DNA from: Bacillota bacterium
GTDB taxonomy: Bacteria > Bacillota > Clostridia > Acetivibrionales > DTU013
Assembly: GCA_023409735.1 (NCBI GenBank)
Contig: JAEYRB010000049.1
Coordinates: 1 to 64,000, forward strand
Length of the DNA stretch: 64,000 nt
Direction: 5' to 3'
In this document: positions 17,526-26,520 of the stretch, piece by piece
Position numbering within the stretch: the first letter of the stretch is position 1
Layout: each line of letters opens with the position of its first letter
Position numbers and translations under genes: made by a program
Notes under the pieces: model-generated
What the model saw: only the letters and a program-made list of their open reading frames with translations
What the model was told of the DNA's origin: nothing
The model's database searches: none

Positions 17526-19451
17526 TTATTGCTCAAGCTCCTTGATCCACTCCTCCGCCGAAGCATCACTTGGCATACGCCAATCGCCTCTCGGAGAAAG
17601 GCTGATTGTACCTACCTTGGGGCCATCCGGCAAGCATGAGCGTTTGAACTGTTGAGAGAAGAAGCGCTTATAAAATTTAACAAGCCATTTATTTATGGTT
17701 GTATCGTCATACACACCTTTAAATGCATGTTTTGCAAGGAACAATACCTTTGACGGCTCAGCTCCGTATCTTAGCGCGTGATAGAGGAAGAAGTCATGAA
17801 GCTCATATGGTCCCACAATATCCTCTGTCTTCTGTTGTATTTTGCCGCTTGTATCCGGCGGTAGAAGTTCAGGGGTTATCGGTGTATCAAGTATCCTCTG
17901 AAGCACCTGAGCTGTGCTCTCATCTGCGACATTATCCTTTGCCCATTTAACCAGATATTTTACAAGTGTTTTGGGAATACCGCAGTTTACAGAATACATG
18001 GACATGTGATCTCCGTTATATGTGCACCAGCCCAGCGCAAGCTCTGATAAATCTCCTGTTCCCACAACAAGTCCGCCCTGCTTGTTTGCTATGTCCATAA
18101 GTATCTGCGTTCTCTCTCTTGCCTGTACATTTTCGTATGTGACATCATGTATTACCGGGTCATGTCCTATATCATCAAAGTGCTTAAGGCACGCATCCTT
18201 TATGTTGATCTCCCTGAAGGCTGCGCCGAAGGATCTGATCAGCTGCACAGAGTTATCATATGTAGCGTCAGTAGTTCCAAAACCCGGCATAGTTATTGCA
18301 GTTATGTTCTCCCTTGGTATTCCAAGCAGGTCAAAGGTCTTTGCTGTTACTATTAACGCCAGCGTTGAATCCAGGCCGCCGGAGATGCCTATTACTGCAT
18401 TTTTAATACCTGTGTGCGACAGCCGCTTGCCAAGTCCTGCAGTCTGTATAGAAAAAATCTCCTTACATCTGATATCTCTTTCCGCTTCATTGGAAGGCAC
18501 AAAAGGATGCGGGTCTACACGCCTCTTCAGCCCGTCTGTTTTGCTGTCACAAAGGCTGAATGAAACCCTTCTGAAGCTGCGCGCATTATCACCTGACATA
18601 TAGCTTGTATTCCGTATACGGTCATTTTCAAGCTTCCGGACATCTATTTCAGTTATGGTCATGTGTCCTCTGCGAATAAATCTTTCAGATTCCTTTAGTA
18701 TACCGCCATTTTCAGCTATCATAGCATAGCCGCCAAATACCAGGTCGGTGGTTGACTCATTTACACCTGAGGATGCATAAATATAGCCGGCTATACATTT
18801 GCCCGACTGCTGGCGGATAAGCTCGCGCCTGTATTCATGCTTTCCTATGAGCTCATTGCTGGCAGAAAGATTAAATATCAAGGCTGCCCCCGCTACTGCC
18901 AGATATGAGCTTGGCGGCACCGGCGCCCACAGGTCTTCGCAAATTTCCACTCCAAAGCTTACATTATCCTTCCCCTGCGCTTCAAACAGCAGGTCTGTTC
19001 CAAAAGGCACCTGGATGTCCCAAAGATTTACCGATGTGTTTTTCACGTCCCTGCCTGATGCAAACCAACGTTCTTCATAGAATTCTCCATAGCCTGGTAT
19101 ATATGTTTTAGGAACTATCCCGAGTACCTTGCCATCCTGAATGACCGCAGCACAGTTAAAAAGCTGATTGTCTGCAAACAGGGGCAGTCCAACGATCGCA
19201 GCTAGTCCAAGTCCCCTTGTGCTCTCGGCGGTTCTCCTCAAGCCTTCCAACGCTCTCTTCAGCAGGAGCTGCTGTTGAAAGAGATCCGCACAAGTATACG
19301 CTGTCAATGACAGCTCAGGGAAGGCTATTATCTGAACACCGGCTTCATCTGCCTCTCTTATCATTCCAATTATTTTGTCAACGTTAAAGCTGCAGTCTGC
19401 CACCTTTAGTTCCGGTACAGCAGCAGCAACCTTTACAAATCCATAATCCAT
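17526..19451 (-). CDS. nadE: glutamine-dependent NAD+ synthetase
   Basis: A 641-residue two-domain enzyme. The N-terminal nitrilase-like glutaminase (about 1-290) has the Glu-Lys-Cys triad in PELSLTAYTC, KTYIPGYGEF and GVEICEDLWAP. The C-terminal ATP-pyrophosphatase domain carries the P-loop SGGLDSTLAL. It amidates nicotinic acid adenine dinucleotide to NAD+, with ammonia channelled from glutamine. Length and order match the long bacterial NadE class. A modest AGGTG is 6 bases before the ATG. The unusual hairpin-rich element at 19,527-19,755 lies directly upstream and might form part of its leader. Confidence 0.95.
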   Translation of the reverse strand: MDYGFVKVAAAVPELKVADCSFNVDKIIGMIREADEAGVQIIAFPELSLTAYTCADLFQQQLLLKRALEGLRRTAESTRGLGLAAIVGLPLFADNQLFNCAAVIQDGKVLGIVPKTYIPGYGEFYEERWFASGRDVKNTSVNLWDIQVPFGTDLLFEAQGKDNVSFGVEICEDLWAPVPPSSYLAVAGAALIFNLSASNELIGKHEYRRELIRQQSGKCIAGYIYASSGVNESTTDLVFGGYAMIAENGGILKESERFIRRGHMTITEIDVRKLENDRIRNTSYMSGDNARSFRRVSFSLCDSKTDGLKRRVDPHPFVPSNEAERDIRCKEIFSIQTAGLGKRLSHTGIKNAVIGISGGLDSTLALIVTAKTFDLLGIPRENITAITMPGFGTTDATYDNSVQLIRSFGAAFREINIKDACLKHFDDIGHDPVIHDVTYENVQARERTQILMDIANKQGGLVVGTGDLSELALGWCTYNGDHMSMYSVNCGIPKTLVKYLVKWAKDNVADESTAQVLQRILDTPITPELLPPDTSGKIQQKTEDIVGPYELHDFFLYHALRYGAEPSKVLFLAKHAFKGVYDDTTINKWLVKFYKRFFSQQFKRSCLPDGPKVGTISLSPRGDWRMPSDASAEEWIKELEQ

Positions 19452-19526
19452 CTGTGCACCTGCAATTCATTCATTTATTTAATATAGCTATTTAATTACT
19501 CTCAATTTTCTTACGGTTATTATATT

Positions 19527-19755
19527 ATGAAAGTGATAGCTTTCATGGTATAATTTGCCATGTGCGTTTCGGCTTGCCGAAAATTTCGCACGGCAACTTA
19601 AATCACATATAGCAAGGCGTTATAACGAGTCGCTATATGTCTTTGCCTCGCTGAAATGCCTTTAATGTCAAGAAATTTTTCTACAATCGAAAAATTTCCT
19701 ATGAACATAGGCATTATAATAACCGCGGTTACAGTTTCTGCGGTTATTATACCAT
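19527..19755. mobile_element. MITE-like hairpin-rich element upstream of nadE
   Basis: The region 19545-19755 is bounded by perfect 10-bp inverted repeats, ATGGTATAAT (19545-19554) and ATTATACCAT (19746-19755). Inside are stems at 19562-19591 (GTGCG/CGCAC around TTTCGG/CCGAAA), 19605-19613 with 19632-19640 (9 bp), 19672-19681 with 19689-19698 (10 bp), 19698-19703 with 19706-19711, and 19716-19726 with 19740-19750 (11 bp). A further 7-bp hairpin abuts it at 19527. No ORF. The layout suggests a miniature inverted-repeat element; no target duplication was identified. Confidence 0.45.
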
Positions 19756-19814
19756 AAACCGTTCATTATAAATACATGCCATTTCCGCAGCGCCCCTAAG
19801 CTGCACCTACGTAC

Positions 19815-20579
19815 CTACTTGCCCAAAGTCTTATCCCATTTTGTCTTAAGCTCTTCATAGAACTCTTTTGTTTGGCTGCTGTCATTAGTATTGAAGATTA
19901 TGATTCCCGTACCGGTCTCCACATATATAAATGGTGGTTTTGATTTGTCCAGGAAAAGTTTTGCCTTTCCTATTTCGCTAAGCTTGAAGTTTCCCTTCAG
20001 CTTTGTTCCTAAGGCTGAACCGTTGGTTCTCATAATTATTTCCGGAAGTGTTTCACGCAGCTCTATGCTCTTTATATCATCAAGCTGTATCTTCTGTCCA
20101 TACATACCTGATATGTTAAGCACACTGTTTTCAATAGTGTACGTTGCCGGCTTTGCACTGAGAATCAAAACGACTGCGACACCTATAAGAATAACTGGCG
20201 TAAATATTACAGACAAACTCACAATTGCCTTGGAACCCTTCTTCATGCTTCCATTTTCATTATAATTGTTGCCATCAAATTTTTGCCCCCGTATTATTAA
20301 ATACAACGAAAGAGGAAGTATCAGCAAAAAGGCTATTATACCCACAGTCTGCAGTTTCAAAAGCATCAAAACACCTGACACAAAAATAATTGCCGACATA
20401 ATAGACATTATCTTCCATATGAAATCACCCAGTGCTTTTGTATCAACGTTTTTCTTTTTTTCTGCAGACATTGTATTGTATCCTGAAATAAGCCAGTAAG
20501 CTTTTTTGTATTTAACACAGTATGCTAATATAAGCAAAAGAACAGACATACCCAAAAGAATAATTCCACCAATAATCAT
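19815..20579 (-). CDS. DUF3784-like membrane protein with C-terminal PH-like domain
   Basis: A 254-residue membrane protein. The N-terminal part (hydrophobic helix, then KYKKAYWLISGYNTMSAEKK, then two helices) matches DUF3784. A fourth segment lies near residue 130. The C-terminal part (NISGMYGQKIQLDDIKSIEL to the end) looks like a bacterial PH domain exposed in the cytoplasm. Function unknown. The start was placed at ATG 20579, preceded by GGGGG at 9 bases; the longer frame to 20627 would add a Cys/Lys-rich leader without a ribosome site. It is monocistronic. Confidence 0.65.
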   Translation of the reverse strand: MIIGGIILLGMSVLLLILAYCVKYKKAYWLISGYNTMSAEKKKNVDTKALGDFIWKIMSIMSAIIFVSGVLMLLKLQTVGIIAFLLILPLSLYLIIRGQKFDGNNYNENGSMKKGSKAIVSLSVIFTPVILIGVAVVLILSAKPATYTIENSVLNISGMYGQKIQLDDIKSIELRETLPEIIMRTNGSALGTKLKGNFKLSEIGKAKLFLDKSKPPFIYVETGTGIIIFNTNDSSQTKEFYEELKTKWDKTLGK

Positions 20580-20783
20580 ATATGGTTGCCCCCTTTTATT
20601 TGGACATTTGCAACATTTATACATCACTAACGGTCCCTATTATAACACCTTGATAAAAAATTTCTATATTGTACCCTCATTATAACATGATACGTATCCA
20701 TCTTAAGATTTTCTTCCTGCTAAAGCATTTTATATAAAAATAAACTAGGTTCTTGCTGCTAAGTCCCACTCTGCCCAAATAAC

Positions 20784-20838
20784 AGTCTCATAGCCATCGA
20801 GCTCCCGAGTTTTTTTGCTGCAACTCTTCGGTCAACGC
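20784..20838 (+). repeat. short interspersed repeat, copy C
   Basis: It contains TCTCATAGCC, then TTTTTTTGCTGCAACTCTTC and GTCAACGCC, resembling better-conserved copies at 33,869 and 35,962 (CTTTTTGCTG, then CAACGC). It lies in the 344-bp gene-free gap before the valS stop. The most diverged of the three. Confidence 0.35.
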
Positions 20839-20923
20839 CAAATAAAACTGGCAGTAACCTATTTACTCACTAGATTATCTGCCAGAAAAACATATCAATA
20901 TTTTATTTTGCAGCTGCCTTTCC

Positions 20924-23572
20924 TTACTTTTTCAGGCTCTTCAGGCGTTCCAACAGCTTATCGTACATCTGGCTGTACTTTTCCTTTTTGGCCTTTTCCT
21001 CTTCGATCACCTTTGCCGGAGCCTTTGAAACGAAACCCTGGTTATTAAGCTTTCCGTTAACTCTGGCAAGCTCGCTCTCCAGATTTAGCTTTTCCTTTTC
21101 AAGTCTCTCAATTTCCTTCTGAATATCTACAAGATCCTCTAATGGTATATAGATTTCCGCACCTGCGATAACAGCCGCAACAGCATCCTGTGGAATACCT
21201 GTCTTATCAGGCTGTACTGCAATCTCTGAGGCACCTGCAAGACGTTCGAAGAATTTTGCACCATCGGAAAGCATCTTCCCCTCGGAAGCTCCTGCTACAA
21301 AGATGAGCTTGGTCTTTCTCGTCGGCGGTACATTCATCTCCACCTTTATATTTCTGACAGCCTTGATAGCGCTCATAATAAGCTCCATGTCCTTTTCCGC
21401 ATCCGGGAAGCTCATTTCCTTGTCATATGAAGGCCATTGCGATATCATAATGCTCTCGTCATCGTTTATAAGATGTCCGTAAATTTCTTCTGTTATAAAC
21501 GGCATATACGGGTGGAGCAGCTTCATTGAGGTACAAAGTACATAGTTGAGCACCCACTGAGCCTCAAGCCTTGTATTGTCCTCCCTGTCAAATAGCCTTG
21601 GTTTCACCAGTTCAATATACCAGTCGCAGAATTCATCCCAAATAAACTCATAAATCTTCTGAAGTCCGATGCCCAGCTCAAAATTGTCAAGGTTTTCTGT
21701 TACCTCGGCAACAACACTATTTACCCTGCTGAGTATCCACTTGTCTGCCGCTGTGAGCTTAGCCTTGTCAACTCCGCTGAAATCAACATTCTCATCAAAA
21801 TTCATCAGCACAAATCGTGTAGCGTTCCATATCTTGTTTGCGAAATTCCTGCTGGATTCAATCTTCTCGTCGGAGAAGCGAAGGTCATTTCCGGCTGAAT
21901 TTCCTATTGTAAGCGCGAATCTCAGCGCATCAGTACCATACTGCGAAATTACCTCCAGAGGATCGATTCCGTTGCCAAGAGACTTGCTCATCTTTCTTCC
22001 CTGCGCATCCCTCACAAGTCCATGGATGCATACATATTCAAACGGAGCCTTACCCATATGCTCGATTCCGGAGAATATCATTCTGGCAACCCAGAAGAAT
22101 ATGATGTCATAACCTGTAACAAGCACATTGGTCGGATAGAAGTACTCAAGATCCTCTGTCTTTTCAGGCCATCCAAGCGTGGAGAACGGCCATAGTGCTG
22201 AGCTAAACCATGTATCAAGTGTATCCGGGTCCTGTTCAAACCTTGTGCTTCCGCACTTTTCACACACGTCTGGGCACTCTCTGTCAACCACCATATTGCC
22301 GCATTCCTGACAGTAAAATGCAGGTATTCTGTGTCCCCACCAAAGCTGTCTTGATATACACCAATCCTGTATGTTCTCCATCCAGTTAAAATAGATCTTT
22401 GAGAATCTGTCAGGCACAAATTTAACCGTTCCGTCCTTAACAGCCTCTATTGCAGGTTCTGCAAGAGGTTTCATCTTAACGAACCACTGCCTTGACATAA
22501 TAGGCTCGATAACGGTACTGCACCTGTAGCAGGTTCCTACATTATGTTTGTGTGCTTCGATCTTGACAAGCTGGCCTAATTCTTTCAAGTCATTAACAAT
22601 TTTCTTTCTGGCCTCATATCTATCCATGCCGGCATACTTTCCTGCCGCTTCATTCATGCATCCGCCGTCATCCAGGACCTTGATCTGTTGCAGATCATGC
22701 CTCAGTCCCACCTCAAAGTCATTGGGGTCGTGAGCAGGCGTAATTTTAACGGCACCTGTACCGAATTCCTTATCAACATACTCGTCATCAATTATAGGAA
22801 TTTCTCTGTTAACAAGCGGCAGTATTGCTTTTTTGCCTATAAGCTTCGCATAGCGTTCATCCTCAGGATTCACGGCTATAGCAGTATCACCAAGCATAGT
22901 CTCCGGTCTTGTAGTCGCCACTGTGATAAATTGGTCGCTATCCTTTATCGGATACTTTATATGCCAGAGGTTTCCATCCTGTTCCTCATACTCAACCTCT
23001 GCATCTGATATGGACGTTTTGCAATGCGGGCACCAGTTTATTATACGGTCGCCTCTATATATAAGTCCTTTTTGGTAAAGCTTTACAAACACTTCGAGAA
23101 CTGCTTCAGACAACCCTTCGTCCATTGTAAATCTCTCACGCTTCCAATCACAGGAGCTGCCCAGCTTCTTTAGCTGATTGACAATTCTCCCGCCGTACAC
23201 GTCCTTCCATTCCCAGGCCCTTTCAAGGAACTTCTCTCTGCCTATCTGCTCCTTTGTAATTCCTTCCTTCTTCATTGCCTCCACTATCTTAGCTTCTGTT
23301 GCAATGCTGGCGTGGTCTGTTCCGGGAAGCCAGAGAGCACAGTAGCCCTGCATCCTTTTCCAGCGAATAAGGATATCCTGCATCGTATTGTCAAGGGCAT
23401 GCCCCATATGGAGCTGGCCTGTGATGTTCGGTGGTGGGATCACAATAGTAAAAGGTTTTTTGTTTTTGTCAGGAACAGCATGAAAATAATCCTTCTCCAT
23501 CCATTCATTGTAAAGCTTTTCTTCAACCTGTGACGGATCATAGGTCTTTTCCATGTTTTCAAACTTCTTCAT
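20924..23572 (-). CDS. valS: valyl-tRNA synthetase
   Basis: An 882-residue class I synthetase charging tRNA-Val. The HIGH signature is present as LHMGHALDNT (near residue 56) and KMSKS as GRKMSKSLGNG (near 525). The CP1 editing domain contains TTRPETMLGDTA. Two Cys4 zinc-knuckle-like motifs, CYRC and CQEC/CEKC, are visible. The last 65 residues form the tRNA-binding coiled coil of ValRS. Strong GGAGG precedes the ATG. It is the second gene of a T-box operon behind a small membrane protein. Confidence 0.97.
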   Translation of the reverse strand: MKKFENMEKTYDPSQVEEKLYNEWMEKDYFHAVPDKNKKPFTIVIPPPNITGQLHMGHALDNTMQDILIRWKRMQGYCALWLPGTDHASIATEAKIVEAMKKEGITKEQIGREKFLERAWEWKDVYGGRIVNQLKKLGSSCDWKRERFTMDEGLSEAVLEVFVKLYQKGLIYRGDRIINWCPHCKTSISDAEVEYEEQDGNLWHIKYPIKDSDQFITVATTRPETMLGDTAIAVNPEDERYAKLIGKKAILPLVNREIPIIDDEYVDKEFGTGAVKITPAHDPNDFEVGLRHDLQQIKVLDDGGCMNEAAGKYAGMDRYEARKKIVNDLKELGQLVKIEAHKHNVGTCYRCSTVIEPIMSRQWFVKMKPLAEPAIEAVKDGTVKFVPDRFSKIYFNWMENIQDWCISRQLWWGHRIPAFYCQECGNMVVDRECPDVCEKCGSTRFEQDPDTLDTWFSSALWPFSTLGWPEKTEDLEYFYPTNVLVTGYDIIFFWVARMIFSGIEHMGKAPFEYVCIHGLVRDAQGRKMSKSLGNGIDPLEVISQYGTDALRFALTIGNSAGNDLRFSDEKIESSRNFANKIWNATRFVLMNFDENVDFSGVDKAKLTAADKWILSRVNSVVAEVTENLDNFELGIGLQKIYEFIWDEFCDWYIELVKPRLFDREDNTRLEAQWVLNYVLCTSMKLLHPYMPFITEEIYGHLINDDESIMISQWPSYDKEMSFPDAEKDMELIMSAIKAVRNIKVEMNVPPTRKTKLIFVAGASEGKMLSDGAKFFERLAGASEIAVQPDKTGIPQDAVAAVIAGAEIYIPLEDLVDIQKEIERLEKEKLNLESELARVNGKLNNQGFVSKAPAKVIEEEKAKKEKYSQMYDKLLERLKSLKK

Positions 23573-23592
23573 TTAATTACCTCCAATAAGTC

Positions 23593-23835
23593 TTATTTAA
23601 AAGCAATAAGCGTAAGTATAATTCCGGGCAGTGCTATAATCATTCCGACCATCTTGACATTTACCAGCGCCTTGTTGAATTTATACCTATCTAACTCTTC
23701 TTCATCCATTTCATTTTCAAATTTGACCTTTGTCTGTTCCTTCAGCTTCATTCCGTTTACAATATACTTAGCACCTATTACCGTTCCAAAGCCTATCACC
23801 AGAATGACAGCTGCAGCAATCTTCATTGCCAGCAT
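23593..23835 (-). CDS. small membrane protein in the valS operon
   Basis: An 80-residue protein with a hydrophobic N-terminal helix (AAAVILVIGFGTVIGAKYIV), a charged central stretch (KFENEMDEEELDRYKF) and a C-terminal helix (MVGMIIALPGIILTLIAF). No family recognised. The start was chosen at 23835, with AGGTG 6 bases upstream; the longer frame runs into the T-box terminator. It ends 20 bp before valS and lies between the T-box and valS, so it is induced together with valS when tRNA-Val is uncharged. Why it sits here is unclear. Confidence 0.6.
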   Translation of the reverse strand: MLAMKIAAAVILVIGFGTVIGAKYIVNGMKLKEQTKVKFENEMDEEELDRYKFNKALVNVKMVGMIIALPGIILTLIAFK

Positions 23836-23860
23836 CAACATCACCTCTCTTCTATATATA

Positions 23861-24120
23861 AAAAGCCCTTCATCCATACTTATTGGACGAAGGGCATTCT
23901 CCGCGGTACCACCAAAATTCCCTAAAAAGGGCTGCTTACAGAAATAACGGCTCTTACCGCTGCATTCTTACAGACCTAAGTCCGGCACAATTATATCCGG
24001 TGCTAAGCCTGTTTTTTGCAGAACTCCCGGGCGACCTTCAACTGCTTTACCCAAAAAGGTCTTTCAGCCGGCGGACCTTTCTCTCTTTTGGGCAGATGCG
24101 GGTTTACTCCTCCCGATCAT
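23861..24120 (-). promoter_or_regulatory. T-box leader of the valS operon
   Basis: On the minus strand the leader has a Stem I region with AGAGAGAAAGGTCC and GCTGAAAGACC. The 14-nt T-box, GGTGGTACCGCGG, is complementary to 23,900-23,913. A terminator, GCCCTTCGTCC/GGATGAAGGGC plus TTTTT, is at about 23,861-23,895. A likely specifier codon GTC (Val) is at 24,033-24,035 in AAGGTCGCC. Uncharged tRNA-Val should bind and switch transcription on. The assignment to valS fits the specifier. Confidence 0.92.
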
Positions 24121-24146
24121 TGTTTCATAAAAACTATTTACATATG

Positions 24147-24175
24147 ATAATATATTATTGAAAAAATCATGTCAA
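24147..24175 (-). promoter_or_regulatory. sigma-A promoter of the T-box/valS operon
   Basis: Perfect -35 TTGACA (24170-24175), a 17-bp spacer and -10 TATTAT (24147-24152) on the minus strand, about 25 bp before the T-box Stem I. Confidence 0.75.
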
Positions 24176-24335
24176 GGGTTATATAGTTATCAACTCTTCT
24201 AGCTGAAAATCAATATTTCTTAAAAATATGTTTGAAACTATTAGTTCCTGTATATATATCAATAACTAAGTACTATATTGTATACAAAAAAGTAATTTTT
24301 CGACACATTAATACACTAATAAGTGGAGGTAAGAT

Positions 24336-26339
24336 ATGAAAAATTTAAGAACTAAGATCACTCTAGTTATCTGTGCTTTGCTGCTGATTGCCTGCGTCGG
24401 TATGGGAATTTCATCTTATATTATATCTTCTAAAGCTTTAGTGTCAAATATAGAATCAGAACTGACACTATTAGCAAAGCAAGGTGCAACTATTGTAGAT
24501 GCTTCACTTGATGCACAATGGTCATACCTGGAGGCTATAGCATCCAATGAAAAAATCAGCAATCCAAATGTTCCAATGAGCGAAAAAGCCGCAATACTGC
24601 AGAAGGAAACCAAAAAAACAGGTGTTGTAAATATTACTATTTCGGATAAATATGGTAATGCCTTATCACCTGATGGAGTCTCGACCACTAACATCAGTGA
24701 CAGAGAATATTTTAAGAAAGCTATAGCCGGCATCCCCTCAGTATCAGATCCTATTGAAAACAGGACTGTTCCGGGAACTATGATAATTACATATTCAATA
24801 CCATTAAAATGGGAGAATCAAATAGTTGGCATACTATTTAAGGTTGCTGATGGAAACGACTTGAGTAATATAACAGATAAGATAACCTTTGGAGAAACAG
24901 GCTCTGCATATATGATTAATAACGAAGCAGTAACTATAGCTAATTATAACAGAGATCTGGTGTTAGCCAGAGATAATGCTATCACAAATGCCGAAACCAA
25001 TCCCGCTTTCAAAGAAATGGCAGACATTGAAAGAAAAATGCTTGAAGATAAGAGTGGGTTCGGCAGCTACACTTACAATGGTCAGAAAAAATTTATAGGA
25101 TATGCTCCTGTAAGTAGTGCACAATGGCTTCTTGCTGTAACCATTCCAGAGGATGAAATACTTTCTGCACTTACCCCATTAAAATTAGCTATCATTACCT
25201 TTGTAGTATTATTTTTAATAATAAGCACAGCGCTTGGAATCATATTGTCCGGTTTAATCGTCAGGCCGCTTAAGGTTATAACCGAAAGACTCGCCGTTAT
25301 TGCATCAGGCGATTTTACAGGAGACCTGCCTTCATCAGTATTAAAGATAAAGGATGAAACAGGCCGACTTGCCAGATCACTGGATTCAATGCAAAAATCC
25401 ATAAAAGAAGTAATAAGCATAGTCAAGAGCGGAGCAGCTGAAGTTTCAGAGAACACTTTAATACAGGAGCAAAATGTGGCGGAATTGATGGAGGAGATCG
25501 AGGATGTATCTTCTACTACCGAGGAACTATCGGCGGGTGCAGAAGAGACTGCTGCATCCACTCAGGAGATCAATGCATCCTTCAGTGAGATAGAGAATGC
25601 TATTGAATCAATTGCACAGAGTGCACAGGTTGCCTCCAATACATCATCTGAGATAGGCAAACGAGCAGGTAATTTAAAAGCTGACACTCTGGCATCAAGA
25701 GAAAAAGCACATTCAGTTTATACCACTTCAGAAGGCTCACTGAAGAAGGCTATTGAACAATCACGAGAGGTACAACAGATCAATACAATGTCAGAGGCAA
25801 TATTGGAGATTACATCCCAAACTAACCTGCTGGCGCTTAATGCCGCAATAGAGGCTGCAAGGGCAGGAGAGGCCGGTAAGGGCTTTGCTGTTGTAGCTGA
25901 TGAAATAAGAAATCTCGCTGAGGATTCCAAGAAAACTGTTGAAGAGATTAAGCAAGTAACAAAAACAATTATAGCTTCAGTTGAGAACTTATCAGAGAGC
26001 TCCATGAATATGTTGGACTTTATTGATAAGCAGGTACTTAATGATTATGATAAGCTGGTAAACAGCAGTGAACAGTATAATAATGATTCAATTTTAATAA
26101 ATAATATTGTAACAGATTTAAGTGCAACAATCGAAGAGCTATCATCGACAATACAGAACATAACAAAGGCGGTTAATGAAATAACCTCCGCCACTAGTGA
26201 TGAAGCAGATGGAACTTCACACATAGCTGAAAAGGCAGTATCAGTTACAGATAAAGCAAGCAGTATCCTTCAGTATGCCGGCAGCACAAAGAGTAACTCA
26301 GAAAAATTGGTTCAGGCAGTTTCGAAATTCAAAGTTTAG
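24336..26339 (+). CDS. methyl-accepting chemotaxis protein
   Basis: A 667-residue transmembrane chemoreceptor. TM1 is at about 7-29, followed by an extracellular double-Cache sensor (to about 275, with ISDREYFKKAIAG typical of dCache_1), TM2 at about 285-307, HAMP, and a long cytoplasmic signalling hairpin. The tip is the conserved NLLALNAAIEAARAGEAGKG. Ligands of such sensors are often amino acids or organic acids; not predictable here. GGAGG precedes the ATG. The cheW gene 1.4 kb downstream would couple it to CheA. Confidence 0.93.
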   Translation: MKNLRTKITLVICALLLIACVGMGISSYIISSKALVSNIESELTLLAKQGATIVDASLDAQWSYLEAIASNEKISNPNVPMSEKAAILQKETKKTGVVNITISDKYGNALSPDGVSTTNISDREYFKKAIAGIPSVSDPIENRTVPGTMIITYSIPLKWENQIVGILFKVADGNDLSNITDKITFGETGSAYMINNEAVTIANYNRDLVLARDNAITNAETNPAFKEMADIERKMLEDKSGFGSYTYNGQKKFIGYAPVSSAQWLLAVTIPEDEILSALTPLKLAIITFVVLFLIISTALGIILSGLIVRPLKVITERLAVIASGDFTGDLPSSVLKIKDETGRLARSLDSMQKSIKEVISIVKSGAAEVSENTLIQEQNVAELMEEIEDVSSTTEELSAGAEETAASTQEINASFSEIENAIESIAQSAQVASNTSSEIGKRAGNLKADTLASREKAHSVYTTSEGSLKKAIEQSREVQQINTMSEAILEITSQTNLLALNAAIEAARAGEAGKGFAVVADEIRNLAEDSKKTVEEIKQVTKTIIASVENLSESSMNMLDFIDKQVLNDYDKLVNSSEQYNNDSILINNIVTDLSATIEELSSTIQNITKAVNEITSATSDEADGTSHIAEKAVSVTDKASSILQYAGSTKSNSEKLVQAVSKFKV

Positions 26340-26436
26340 CAGGCGGCAATTCCAAAAGAATGCTTAGCTTGATTATTACTCAAGGTTATGTACATACTAT
26401 AATTGCACTTGTTTAATTCATTATTTTCGTAATTTA

Positions 26437-26465
26437 TTGAATACACTGGCAGAATTATGTATAAT
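26437..26465 (+). promoter_or_regulatory. sigma-A promoter of argJ
   Basis: TTGAAT (26437-26442), a 17-bp spacer and TATAAT (26460-26465), 55 bp before the argJ ATG. Confidence 0.6.
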
Positions 26466-26520
26466 TTAATTACTTAAAGAAGGTTGAAATTTTTATATAA
26501 TAGTGTTTGGAGTGATAGTC

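Noticed and set aside
18022..18603. 193-codon plus-strand ORF
   Set aside because: It lies antisense inside nadE, which is fully supported by motifs; no ribosome site.
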